Positions 1 through 6,215 of a DNA stretch of 6,677 bases are shown here, piece after piece. The position numbers were made by a program, and so were the translations under genes. This DNA comes from Bacillota bacterium (GTDB taxonomy: Bacteria > Bacillota > Clostridia > Peptostreptococcales > Anaerovoracaceae). The stretch spans positions 1-6,677 of the forward strand of contig JAEXBK010000022.1 in assembly GCA_023394035.1 (NCBI GenBank). The letters are read 5' to 3'. The stretch's first letter is position 1; each line of letters starts with the position of its first letter. Below the pieces are notes generated by a model that did no database searches, was not told the origin of the DNA, and was given only the letters and a program-made list of their open reading frames with translations.

Positions 1-127
1 CCCTCTGACAAAGGCTTTCTGGACAGCCTTGCCTCAAAACGGTTTTCTTGTTACGGGCATGGATGAAATCGAAAAAGAGTGTATACGCTTAGGCTGCGAA
101 ATGCCCGGAAGCGAAGAAATGATATAG
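1..127 (+). CDS. ABC transporter ATP-binding protein, C-terminal end only (Dpp/Nik D-type)
   Basis: Only the last 41 codons are present; the frame is open from base 2 to a TAG at 125-127. The tail reads PLTKAFWTALPQNGF, which matches the end of the D-type ATPase of peptide/nickel importers, where HPYTKALxxALPQNGF is usual. In that family the protein hydrolyses ATP at the inner face of the membrane as one half of a heterodimer. The partner gene starts 10 bases after the stop, and its ribosome site overlaps this stop codon, so the two are co-transcribed and probably translationally coupled. The substrate (peptide, nickel or another metal chelate) cannot be told from this fragment. The nucleotide-binding motifs lie outside the window. 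Confidence 0.7.
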   Translation, partial: PLTKAFWTALPQNGFLVTGMDEIEKECIRLGCEMPGSEEMI

Positions 128-137
128 GAGGTTAGAA

Positions 138-749
138 ATGCTTCAAATAAAAAATATTTCATTCAGCTACACGAGAGAATCCGAGATATTGAAGGATGTA
201 AGTTTTTCCGTTGCTCCCGGAGAAATAGTAGGCATTTTCGGTTCATCCGGCTACGGAAAAAGCACACTTGCAAAGATAATATCAGGAGTTCTTAAACCAT
301 CTTCCGGTGAAGTTCTTGTTGATAACAAACCGCTTAGTTCGGGCGGATATTGTCCTATACAGCTTATATATCAACATCCTGAAAAAGCAGTAAATCCAAA
401 GTGGAAGATGAAAAAAATCATTAGTGAGGGCTGGGAAGTCAGCCACGATATACAGGAAAAAATGGAGATACGCGAACGCTGGATGAGCAGATGGCCACAA
501 GAATTAAGCGGTGGAGAGTTGCAACGGTTTTGCATATCGAGAGCACTTTCTCCTGATGTTAAATATATAGTAGCCGATGAAATAACGACCATGCTGGATG
601 CTCTTACCCAAGTAAGAATATGGACCAAGCTGTTAAATATAGCTAAAGAGCGCAATGTCGGTATAATAATCGTAACCCACAATATGCATCTTGCAAAAAA
701 ACTTTGTGATCGCATTATTGATTTGGAAGCCATAAATCACACTTGTTGA
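138..749 (+). CDS. ABC transporter ATP-binding protein, short DppF/NikE-type
   Basis: This is a complete 203-residue ATPase of the peptide/nickel importer family, predicted to power uptake together with the D-type ATPase just upstream. Visible motifs are Walker A GSSGYGKST (residues 35-43), Q-loop YQHPEKAVNP (78-87, Gln79), signature LSGGELQR (123-130), Walker B YIVADE (143-148, catalytic Glu148), a D-loop-like TMLDA (151-155) and the switch His181 in VTHN. All catalytic elements are intact. It is shorter than most DppF/OppF proteins (about 300 residues): the helical domain between Q-loop and signature is compact, and the C-terminal oligopeptide-transporter extension is absent, which fits NikE-like members. 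The start is fixed by AGGAGG at 126-131, seven bases before the ATG. Codon use looks more AT-ending than in the next gene. Substrate unknown. Confidence 0.85.
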   Translation: MLQIKNISFSYTRESEILKDVSFSVAPGEIVGIFGSSGYGKSTLAKIISGVLKPSSGEVLVDNKPLSSGGYCPIQLIYQHPEKAVNPKWKMKKIISEGWEVSHDIQEKMEIRERWMSRWPQELSGGELQRFCISRALSPDVKYIVADEITTMLDALTQVRIWTKLLNIAKERNVGIIIVTHNMHLAKKLCDRIIDLEAINHTC

Positions 750-799
750 AAATTTATGAGCAAAATTTTGGCATTAATTTCACAATCGCATTTTTTGAA

Positions 800-828
800 C
801 TGTTCTCATGCTTTTTTTGTGCTATAAT
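800..828 (+). promoter_or_regulatory. Predicted extended -10 promoter for the Nfn gene
   Basis: The 126-nt gap between the ABC ATPase and the Nfn gene holds TGCTATAAT at 820-828: a perfect TATAAT (823-828) with the TG of an extended -10 element. The -35 region, around 800-806, is a poor match to TTGACA, which extended -10 promoters tolerate. Transcription would start near 835 and leave a leader of about 40 nt. No convincing terminator for the ABC genes is visible in the same gap, so some read-through is possible. Confidence 0.6.
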
Positions 829-865
829 ATCTTGTGTAGCATTATTTTCACTTGTTGTAATATTT

Positions 866-871
866 GAGGTG
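866..871 (+). promoter_or_regulatory. Ribosome binding site that sets the Nfn start
   Basis: GAGGTG lies just before the ATG at 876-878, with six bases between its GAGG core and the ATG. The open frame could begin at a TTG at 864, but that codon has no ribosome site in front of it and overlaps this one. The 876 start gives MYKILSKE, a usual beginning for NfnA/PyrK-like proteins. Confidence 0.75.
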
Positions 872-875
872 CAAA

Positions 876-3176
876 ATGTATAAAATTTTAAGCAAAGAAT
901 GTCTTGCTCCAAACATCTATCAAATGGATGTTTATGCCCCAAGAGTAGCAAAATCCGCAAAACCGGGACAGTTCATTATCGTGATTGCAGACAAATATGC
1001 TGAGAGAATTCCTCTTACGATCTGCGACTACGATATCGAAAAAGGTACTGTGCAGATAGTCATTCAGGCCTCCGGCCCGTCTACACAGAAGATCTGCAGC
1101 TTCAACGAAGGTGATTCCTTTGCTGATTTTGTAGGACCTCTCGGTATTCCTTCGGAATTTATCGACGAAGACATCGAGGAGCTCAAGAAAAAGAGATACC
1201 TCTTCGTTGCCGGCGGTGTAGGAACAGCTCCTGTTTATCCGCAGGCAAAATGGTTCCATGAGCACGGTCTTGAAGTTGATGTAATCCTCGGAGCAAAGAA
1301 CAAAGACTTCGTCATTCTCGAAGACAAGCTTCGTTCGGTTTCAAAGAATCTCTATATCGCTACCGATGACGGCAGCTACGGCTTCCACGGAATGGTAACC
1401 GACAAGATAGTAGATCTTTACGAAAACGAAAAGAAAAAATACGACGTATGCGTCTCAATCGGGCCTATGATCATGATGAAGTTCGTATGCCTTACAACCA
1501 AGAAATTCGACCTTCACACGATCGTATCGCTCAACCCTATCATGGTTGACGGAACGGGAATGTGCGGAGCATGCCGTGTAACAGTAGGCGGCGTCAAAAA
1601 ATTCGCATGCGTAGACGGTCCTGAATTTGACGGTCACCTCGTTGACTTTGATTCAGCGCTCAAGCGTCAGATCCAGTATAAGAATAATCCTAAACAGCTC
1701 ATCGAAGATCATAAGGATCACGTATGTAATTTCGAAAGAGCCGTTCAGAAGCAGCACGAAGAAATCGAAGCAGAGAAGAACGAAGCGGAAGGAGTCAAGA
1801 AAGCCGACAGGTTTACAAGAACTCCTATAGCCGAACAACCTGCTGATGTCAGAAACAAAAACTTCGAGGAAGTATGTCTCGGATACACGGAAGAAGAAGC
1901 AGTCAAGGAAGCAAAGAGATGCCTCAACTGCAAGAATCCTCTCTGCGTAGGCGGATGCCCTGTATCGATCAACATTCCTGCTTTTGTTCATGAGATTGCA
2001 GAAGGCAACTTTGCGGAAGCCGCAAGAGTTCTTTCGCAGTACAGTGCACTTCCTGCCGTTTGCGGAAGAGTCTGCCCTCAGGAAACACAGTGCGAGCAGA
2101 GATGTATTCTCGGCAACAAAGGCGATGCCGTAGCAATCGGTAAATTAGAAAGATTTGCCGCAGACTACGCAAGAACACACAACGTTAAACTGAGCGAAAA
2201 GCCTGAATCAAACGGACATAAGGTTGCTGTAATCGGTGCAGGACCTGCAGGTCTCACATGCGCAGGTGAGCTCGCAAAGAAAGGCTACGAGGTCACTATC
2301 TTTGAAGCGCTTCACCAGTCAGGCGGCGTACTCGTTTACGGGATCCCTGAATTCAGACTTCCGGACGCAGTAGTTCACCACGAAGTAGAAAACATGCGCG
2401 ATCTCGGTGTCAAGATAGAAAACGACGTAATCATCGGAAGAACCATTACTATAGACGAGATAATCGAAAGCGGATACGAAGCTGTATTCATCGGTTCAGG
2501 TGCAGGGCTTCCTACATTTATGGATATTCCTGGCGAGAATCTTAACGGAGTTTACTCGGCAAACGAATTCCTCACAAGAAACAATCTCATGAGATCGTTT
2601 GAAGAGCAGTACGATACACCTATCAACGTTGGCTCAAAGGTTGCCGTAATCGGCGGCGGAAACGTTGCTATGGACGCAGCGAGAGTTGCTAAGAGACTCG
2701 GTGCCGATGTTTCTATCATATACAGAAGAACCGAAACCGAGCTTCCTGCAAGAGTTGAAGAAGTTCACCATGCAAAGGAAGAAGGAATCAAGTTCGAGAT
2801 GCTCACAGCGCCTGAAGAAATCTTAGGCGAAGACGGATGGGTCAAAGCTCTCAAGCTCGTAAGAAACGAGCTCGGTGAGCCTGATGCTTCCGGCAGAAGA
2901 AGACCGGTTAAGATCGAAGGATCCGAATACGAAGAGGAATTCGAGACAGTTATCATGGCTCTCGGAACTTCACCTAACCCGCTCATCTCACGCACGACAA
3001 AGAACCTCGATGTAAACAAAAAAGGCTGTATCGTTGCCGATGAGAACGGACAGACTTCAAGAATCGAGATATTTGCAGGCGGAGACGCTGTAACGGGTGC
3101 TGCAACTGTAATCCTCGCAATGGGCGCAGGAAAAACTGCAGCGGCACAGATCGACGAATACATCAAGAGCAAATAG
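876..3176 (+). CDS. Fused NfnA-NfnB: NADH-dependent ferredoxin:NADP+ oxidoreductase
   Basis: This 766-residue protein joins two flavoproteins that are separate subunits in the characterised Nfn complexes, which couple NADH and reduced ferredoxin oxidation to the reduction of two NADP+ (electron bifurcation in reverse). Residues 1-280 are the NfnA/PyrK-like part: an FAD domain, the pyridine-nucleotide loop AGGVGTAPV (112-120) and a [2Fe-2S] site with Cys230, Cys233 and Cys245. Asp225 sits where PyrK has its first Cys. A charged linker (about 285-320) leads to the NfnB part. There, Cys349/352/357/361 and Cys396/400/406/410 are ligands for two [4Fe-4S] clusters, VIGAGPAGL (452-460) binds FAD, VIGGGNVAMDAAR (591-603) with YRR (616-618) binds NADPH, and FAGGDAVTGAA (733-743) closes the FAD site. 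Databases often name such fusions bifunctional DHODB NAD-binding subunit/NADPH-dependent glutamate synthase. No glutamate synthase large subunit or pyrD is nearby, so Nfn is the better call. Codon use is strongly biased (CTC, ATC, AAG, AGA), suggesting high expression. It has its own promoter and terminator. Confidence 0.9.
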   Translation: MYKILSKECLAPNIYQMDVYAPRVAKSAKPGQFIIVIADKYAERIPLTICDYDIEKGTVQIVIQASGPSTQKICSFNEGDSFADFVGPLGIPSEFIDEDIEELKKKRYLFVAGGVGTAPVYPQAKWFHEHGLEVDVILGAKNKDFVILEDKLRSVSKNLYIATDDGSYGFHGMVTDKIVDLYENEKKKYDVCVSIGPMIMMKFVCLTTKKFDLHTIVSLNPIMVDGTGMCGACRVTVGGVKKFACVDGPEFDGHLVDFDSALKRQIQYKNNPKQLIEDHKDHVCNFERAVQKQHEEIEAEKNEAEGVKKADRFTRTPIAEQPADVRNKNFEEVCLGYTEEEAVKEAKRCLNCKNPLCVGGCPVSINIPAFVHEIAEGNFAEAARVLSQYSALPAVCGRVCPQETQCEQRCILGNKGDAVAIGKLERFAADYARTHNVKLSEKPESNGHKVAVIGAGPAGLTCAGELAKKGYEVTIFEALHQSGGVLVYGIPEFRLPDAVVHHEVENMRDLGVKIENDVIIGRTITIDEIIESGYEAVFIGSGAGLPTFMDIPGENLNGVYSANEFLTRNNLMRSFEEQYDTPINVGSKVAVIGGGNVAMDAARVAKRLGADVSIIYRRTETELPARVEEVHHAKEEGIKFEMLTAPEEILGEDGWVKALKLVRNELGEPDASGRRRPVKIEGSEYEEEFETVIMALGTSPNPLISRTTKNLDVNKKGCIVADENGQTSRIEIFAGGDAVTGAATVILAMGAGKTAAAQIDEYIKSK

Positions 3177-3188
3177 AAGCGCAATCGG

Positions 3189-3220
3189 GACAGCCTCGCA
3201 AGAGGCTGTCTTTTGTTTCT
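3189..3220 (+). terminator. Intrinsic terminator of the Nfn gene
   Basis: A perfect 9-bp stem, GACAGCCTC (3189-3197) pairing with GAGGCTGTC (3202-3210), is closed by a GCAA tetraloop and followed by TTTTGTTTCT. It starts 12 bases after the Nfn stop, which makes the Nfn gene a single-gene transcript. Confidence 0.92.
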
Positions 3221-3221
3221 C

Positions 3222-3248
3222 GGTTTACAACATCATTTTGGTTTACAA
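3222..3248 (+). promoter_or_regulatory. Two BirA-type operator half-sites in direct orientation
   Basis: GGTTTACAA occurs at 3222-3230 and again at 3240-3248, 18 bp apart start to start. This 9-mer is the half-site of the E. coli biotin operator (TTGTAAACC-N16-GGTTTACAA). Here the copies are direct rather than inverted. An imperfect dyad also exists: TTTACAA (3242-3248), six bases, then TTGCAAA (3255-3261). The sites lie just upstream of, or touching, the predicted promoter of the BirA-like gene, so self-regulation is likely. Binding itself is inferred. Confidence 0.55.
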
Positions 3249-3254
3249 AATCTC

Positions 3255-3283
3255 TTGCAAATGTTGAAATTACATGATAAATT
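3255..3283 (+). promoter_or_regulatory. Predicted promoter of the BirA-like gene
   Basis: TTGCAA (3255-3260, 4 of 6 to consensus) and TAAATT (3278-3283, 4 of 6) are spaced by 17 bp, and a TG at 3275-3276 gives an extended -10. This is a moderate match in AT-rich DNA. It is supported by its place between the upstream terminator and the ribosome site. The -35 overlaps the imperfect BirA-type dyad. Confidence 0.4.
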
Positions 3284-3312
3284 AACCTTAACTGTTACAT
3301 TTGATTATTATC

Positions 3313-3317
3313 GGAGG
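3313..3317 (+). promoter_or_regulatory. Ribosome binding site that sets the BirA-like start
   Basis: GGAGG lies six bases before the ATG at 3324-3326. The frame is open upstream to about 3213, but that stretch runs through the terminator tail, the half-sites and the promoter, so the longer reading is not coding. The 3324 start aligns the N-terminus with the BirA winged helix. Confidence 0.85.
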
Positions 3318-3323
3318 ATTTTG

Positions 3324-4262
3324 ATGTCGACAAAGAGCGAACTCCTTAAATTGCTTGATGAGAACTGTGGTGCTTTTGTTTCGGGGCAAAAGATCGGATC
3401 CGAGCTCGGAATATCGCGTGCAGCCATAAACAAGGCGGCAGCAGTGCTCAAAAAATCAGGCTACAAAATATTGAGTCGGCCAAGCCGCGGCTATATGCTT
3501 CTTGAGAAAACGGATTTCATCAGCGAGGAGTCTGTTGGCGTATTCATTACGCATCCTCATCACATCAAGATCGTTGACCGACTCAAATCGACTAATGGCT
3601 ATGCCAAATCGCTCGAAGCGAGCGATATTCCTACAATAGTAATTTCGGAGCGCGACAGCGAAACGGAATCGGAGTCTATACTTAGCTTGTCAATTCTTTT
3701 CAAACCCGATTTTATACTTGACGAAGCTCCGTTCATAACGCTTGCCTCAGGGCTTGCCGTTTGCCACGCTATCGATGCCGTCTGCGGGACAAATACGCGA
3801 ATCAAGTGGGTAAATGACATATATTCCGAGGGCAAAAGAGTAAGCAGCTTCATCACAGAGGCGCAAACGAACATCGAAACGGGAAGGATAAACAGTCTCG
3901 TTATAGGTGTTTCAATCAATTGCTTTCCCACAAAGAAATATCCCGTTGCAGTGGGGGGCGATGCTTTTGTTGCCGATAAATCCGACGCATTTTCGAGAAG
4001 CGCACTTGCCGGTATGGTTGCCGACAACTTACTTTCCGCAATAGAAAAATTCCGGAACAGGAAATTCATTCCGGAATACAAGCGTCGCTGTTTCATACTC
4101 GGCAAAAACATATACATTCATCCGCTTTCAGGTGCCGACCCGATCAAAGCTCGCGCAATCGACATAGATGACAACGGCGGTCTCGTAATCGAATACATGG
4201 AAGGTATGCGAATGCGTGAGATAGTCACGCTCACAAGCGGCGAGGTTTCACTGAGGGAGTAG
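3324..4262 (+). CDS. BirA-like protein: HTH repressor with degenerate biotin-ligase domain
   Basis: This 312-residue protein has the three-domain layout of bifunctional BirA, which attaches biotin to carboxylase subunits and represses biotin genes. Residues 1-60 form the winged helix; the reading helix SRAAINK (31-37) equals that of E. coli BirA. The central ligase-like domain keeps STN (89-91), KWVND (161-165, Lys162 counterpart is Lys161) and a weak GVSIN (195-199). The C-terminal domain ends in SGEVSLRE (305-312), as in BirA. The striking loss is the GRGRxGR-W motif, which orders over biotinyl-AMP: at about 108-118 the protein reads ISERDSETESES, and roughly 10-12 residues of the usual loop are missing. 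The AGILTE stretch is also altered, to SSFITE (174-179). There is no frameshift, so this is a maintained reading frame. Catalysis is doubtful, while DNA binding looks preserved. BirA half-sites lie upstream. It might be a repressor only, or a sensor of another ligand. Confidence 0.8.
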   Translation: MSTKSELLKLLDENCGAFVSGQKIGSELGISRAAINKAAAVLKKSGYKILSRPSRGYMLLEKTDFISEESVGVFITHPHHIKIVDRLKSTNGYAKSLEASDIPTIVISERDSETESESILSLSILFKPDFILDEAPFITLASGLAVCHAIDAVCGTNTRIKWVNDIYSEGKRVSSFITEAQTNIETGRINSLVIGVSINCFPTKKYPVAVGGDAFVADKSDAFSRSALAGMVADNLLSAIEKFRNRKFIPEYKRRCFILGKNIYIHPLSGADPIKARAIDIDDNGGLVIEYMEGMRMREIVTLTSGEVSLRE

Positions 4263-4263
4263 C

Positions 4264-4353
4264 TCAAAGAACAGCAATCCACATCACGACTATTGCGACT
4301 ATATAAATTACAAAAAACGACGCGTTCCTTTGCGCCGTTTTTTTATCTTCGTT
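4264..4353 (-). other. Hydrophobic in-frame reading after the sortase stop (possible relic)
   Basis: Continuing in the sortase frame past its TAA (4354-4356) gives 29 sense codons and a TGA at 4264-4266. They read a charged stretch (NEDKKTAQRN) followed by the hydrophobic segment ASFFVIYIVAIVVMWIAVL, which looks like a membrane helix. No ATG, GTG or TTG lies between the sortase stop and the hydrophobic run, so it cannot be an ordinary separate gene. It may be a relic of a longer sortase tail, a read-through extension, or chance. The predicted terminator overlaps it. Confidence 0.25.
4312..4344. terminator. Probable bidirectional terminator between converging genes
   Basis: AAAAAACG-A-CGC (4312-4323) pairs with GCG-C-CGTTTTTT (4332-4343), with one internal A/C mismatch and an 8-base loop. 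Its A run on one side and T run on the other give both strands a U-tail. It lies between the BirA-like gene (+) and the sortase gene (-), so it can end both transcripts. The GC part of the stem is short, so strength is uncertain. Confidence 0.65.
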
Positions 4354-5163
4354 TTATCGTTTTACAGGTACGAGCTTGCAGAAGATAACATACCTGTCAT
4401 CCTCACCGACATTGGTGCAGGTGCTCAAAACAACAATTTTATCGGATGCGGTGACCTCGATGTTCTCCGAAAAGCCCGGTATCTGATTGTTGCTTTTTAT
4501 CCAGTCGATCATATCCGTCCTCAGATAATCCTCTCCGTCAGGGAAATATAAATCGTAGACGGTTTTGTCAAAGGCGTTTACCTGCATGCCGCCGAAAACA
4601 ACCATGTCATAATTCTGTTCAGGCGTGTAAAGCTCCAGCGTCTTGTGCTGGGCGAAATATCCTTCATTTTCCACATACTTCTGGACATGCGTGAACATCG
4701 TGCCGTCCTTCATATTGTGACCGTAGACTACAGTCTTGAAATCAACAAACGGCACTTCCACTCTGTAGTCGACAAAAATCGTGCCCTTTATATTGTATTC
4801 GCCGTTAAGCATATGCCTCAGAAAACTGTCGTTATCGTAGGTCTGAACAATAGGATAATTCAGCTCCGTACCCTTTAGGCGTATCCACGCATAATGCTTG
4901 ACATCAATGCCGCTCGTATTTGATGCCGCAAGCTTTTCCCAATCTATGTTGAGATAGGAAGGCTCTTTCGCACCTGCCTTTTTAATGGATTTGTCAATCT
5001 CGCTCGCAAGCTCCTCGTATGCTTTTGTGCCCTCGCGATATTCCATCTGGATCGAGATTATCTTATAGCCGCTGAACAGCATTACCCCTATCAAAATCAG
5101 CATTATAAGCCTGTATATCCAGTCCATTATTCCTGATTTTTTCTTGTTTTCTTTATCCCTCAT
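4354..5163 (-). CDS. Class B sortase
   Basis: This 269-residue cysteine transpeptidase is predicted to cleave sorting signals of surface proteins and join them to the cell wall or to each other, on the outer face of the membrane. A lysine-rich start (DKENKKK) precedes one membrane helix (about 14-36), which would anchor it with the catalytic domain outside. The catalytic triad is visible: His149 in VVYGHN, Cys249 in VVLSTCTN and Arg257 in DDRYV. The spacing and the LSTCxNxxxxDR pattern are those of class B. The start codon is 2 bases after the stop of the upstream phosphatase gene, with AGGGGG (5169-5174) as ribosome site, so it is the last gene of the leftward unit. No protein with an NPxTx-type sorting signal lies in this window, so its substrate is unknown. 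An in-frame hydrophobic reading follows the stop. Confidence 0.9.
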   Translation of the reverse strand: MRDKENKKKSGIMDWIYRLIMLILIGVMLFSGYKIISIQMEYREGTKAYEELASEIDKSIKKAGAKEPSYLNIDWEKLAASNTSGIDVKHYAWIRLKGTELNYPIVQTYDNDSFLRHMLNGEYNIKGTIFVDYRVEVPFVDFKTVVYGHNMKDGTMFTHVQKYVENEGYFAQHKTLELYTPEQNYDMVVFGGMQVNAFDKTVYDLYFPDGEDYLRTDMIDWIKSNNQIPGFSENIEVTASDKIVVLSTCTNVGEDDRYVIFCKLVPVKR

Positions 5164-5165
5164 CT

Positions 5166-5819
5166 TTACCCCCTGCTATATTCCTTTATCGCATCCTGAA
5201 GACTGTCTCCAAGACTTCCTATGACTTCGGCGGAAACGATCCTTCCGTCCTCTACATGAATATCATATCCGTATCCCGGTTCAGGCATCCACTCCCACAT
5301 GGACTCCCTTTCTCCGGGAAATGTTTCTTCGAGAATCATGGAAATCACGCCTCCGTGACATATCATCAGAGTAGAAGCGTCTTCACCCCTCATATTATGA
5401 AGAGCCAGCAGCTTCTCAAGACCCGACTTTACGCGTGCACGGAATTCGTTTCTCGACTCGCCGCCCGGAAGTGCAACATCGTCAGTCCTGTCATATCCCC
5501 ATTCCAAAAATACGGGATCATCGTTCAGCTCGTCAAAGCTCTTGCACTCGTATTCTCCGAAGTTCATCTCCTGCAGCTCCGGAATAACATCATGCTCAAC
5601 ATCTCCGTAAATAATTTCAAGCGTCTGCTCGGTTCTCTTAAGACCCGTCGTATAGTAAGCCGTATTGGAAGGAAGCTCCGGATAAAATCCCTCTTCCGAA
5701 AGCTTTTCGAGTTTTCTTTCACCTTGCTCGGAAAGCGGAATATCGGCAGCCCCGTAAAACCATCTCTTGAGGTTGCCTTCCGTTATTCCGTGCCTTATCA
5801 TAACTATTCGTGAATTCAT
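5166..5819 (-). CDS. Histidine phosphatase family protein, CobC-like (probable alpha-ribazole phosphatase)
   Basis: The 217-residue protein belongs to the phosphoglycerate mutase-like histidine phosphatases. The phospho-accepting His10 lies in IRHG (8-11). Further pocket residues are Arg62 in LKRT, Glu84 in QEMNFGEYE and His155 in CHGG (154-157); PGGES (118-122) is also typical. The fold is used for many substrates, so sequence alone does not settle the reaction. Its place straight after a CobU-like gene and cobS favours CobC, which removes phosphate from alpha-ribazole phosphate (or adenosylcobalamin phosphate) in nucleotide-loop assembly. The ATG follows the CobU-like stop with no gap (TAGATG), and an AGGA ribosome site (5828-5831) sits inside the upstream gene, pointing to coupled translation. 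A general sugar-phosphate phosphatase is the main alternative. Confidence 0.75.
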   Translation of the reverse strand: MNSRIVMIRHGITEGNLKRWFYGAADIPLSEQGERKLEKLSEEGFYPELPSNTAYYTTGLKRTEQTLEIIYGDVEHDVIPELQEMNFGEYECKSFDELNDDPVFLEWGYDRTDDVALPGGESRNEFRARVKSGLEKLLALHNMRGEDASTLMICHGGVISMILEETFPGERESMWEWMPEPGYGYDIHVEDGRIVSAEVIGSLGDSLQDAIKEYSRG

Positions 5820-6200
5820 CTATTTAATCCTGTTCTCTATCCCGCAGAACACCCTGTATACCTCATCTGCATTTGCCGCAAGGAAGGTTATACAGCGTCC
5901 GACCGCCTCACGCCACGCGCGATCGGTCTTATCCATCGGGACAAGTCCCTGCGTTATATCGTTACAAATAATAATCTTATTCTTTATACCACAAAGTTCG
6001 CCTCTTATATCAAGCTCCGTGTCTTTTCCGGCGCTCACACGCCCGTATACCCACTCCTCGAGCCCATAGATTGCACGTTTCTCTGTGCTTAAACGCTCCG
6101 TATAACGATCTGCTCTCAAAAAATCGTCTTCAGAGAGCGAAAATCTTCTCTTTACAAAATCCGCCTTGCCCTGATAAGCTCCGCCTATGACTAAAATCAT
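5820..6200 (-). CDS. Short CobU-like protein (adenosylcobinamide kinase/guanylyltransferase family)
   Basis: This 126-residue protein resembles CobU at both ends: the N-terminal ILVIGGAYQGKADF replaces the usual GGARSGKS P-loop, and the C-terminal half (CNDITQGLVP, GRCITFLAANADEVYRV, GIENRIK) follows the CobU pattern of SNEVGxGIVP, LGRVNQ-LAxxADEVY and GxPxRLK. CobU phosphorylates adenosylcobinamide and then transfers GMP to it. Full-length CobU has about 180 residues; the middle with the guanylylated His is missing here, and the protein has no histidine at all. The P-loop Ser/Thr after Lys12 is Ala13. Short CobU-like forms occur in clostridial cobalamin clusters, so this may be a distinct variant rather than a decayed gene. 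The start is supported by GGGAG at 6209-6213, eight bases from the ATG. It sits 15 bases after cobS and abuts the phosphatase gene. Confidence 0.7.
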   Translation of the reverse strand: MILVIGGAYQGKADFVKRRFSLSEDDFLRADRYTERLSTEKRAIYGLEEWVYGRVSAGKDTELDIRGELCGIKNKIIICNDITQGLVPMDKTDRAWREAVGRCITFLAANADEVYRVFCGIENRIK

Positions 6201-6215
6201 ACCTACGACTCCCGT

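Noticed and set aside
761..796. Terminator for the ABC transporter genes
   Set aside because: CAAAATTTTG (761-770) is a palindrome and a T run lies at 791-796, but no GC-bearing stem directly precedes the T run.
832..851. Possible Rex (NADH-sensing) operator before the Nfn gene
   Set aside because: TTGTG and TTCAC half-sites are present, but their start-to-start spacing is 15 rather than the 11 of the TTGTGAA-N4-TTCACAA consensus, and flanking bases do not match.
3213..3323. Longer N-terminus for the BirA-like protein
   Set aside because: The added codons cover terminator tail, operator half-sites and promoter. A strong GGAGG sits before the ATG at 3324, and the winged-helix alignment begins there.
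3599..4117. A 172-codon open frame on the - strand
   Set aside because: It is antisense to the BirA-like gene and shows no recognisable motif. The + strand reading keeps BirA domains throughout.
4299..4309. TATATAAATT as a promoter -10 element
   Set aside because: It lies between convergent genes with no downstream gene that it could serve and no matching -35.
5256..5813. A 185-codon open frame on the + strand
   Set aside because: It lies wholly antisense to the CobC-like phosphatase, whose catalytic motifs are clear. It has no family motif and no ribosome site, and is a codon-bias shadow.
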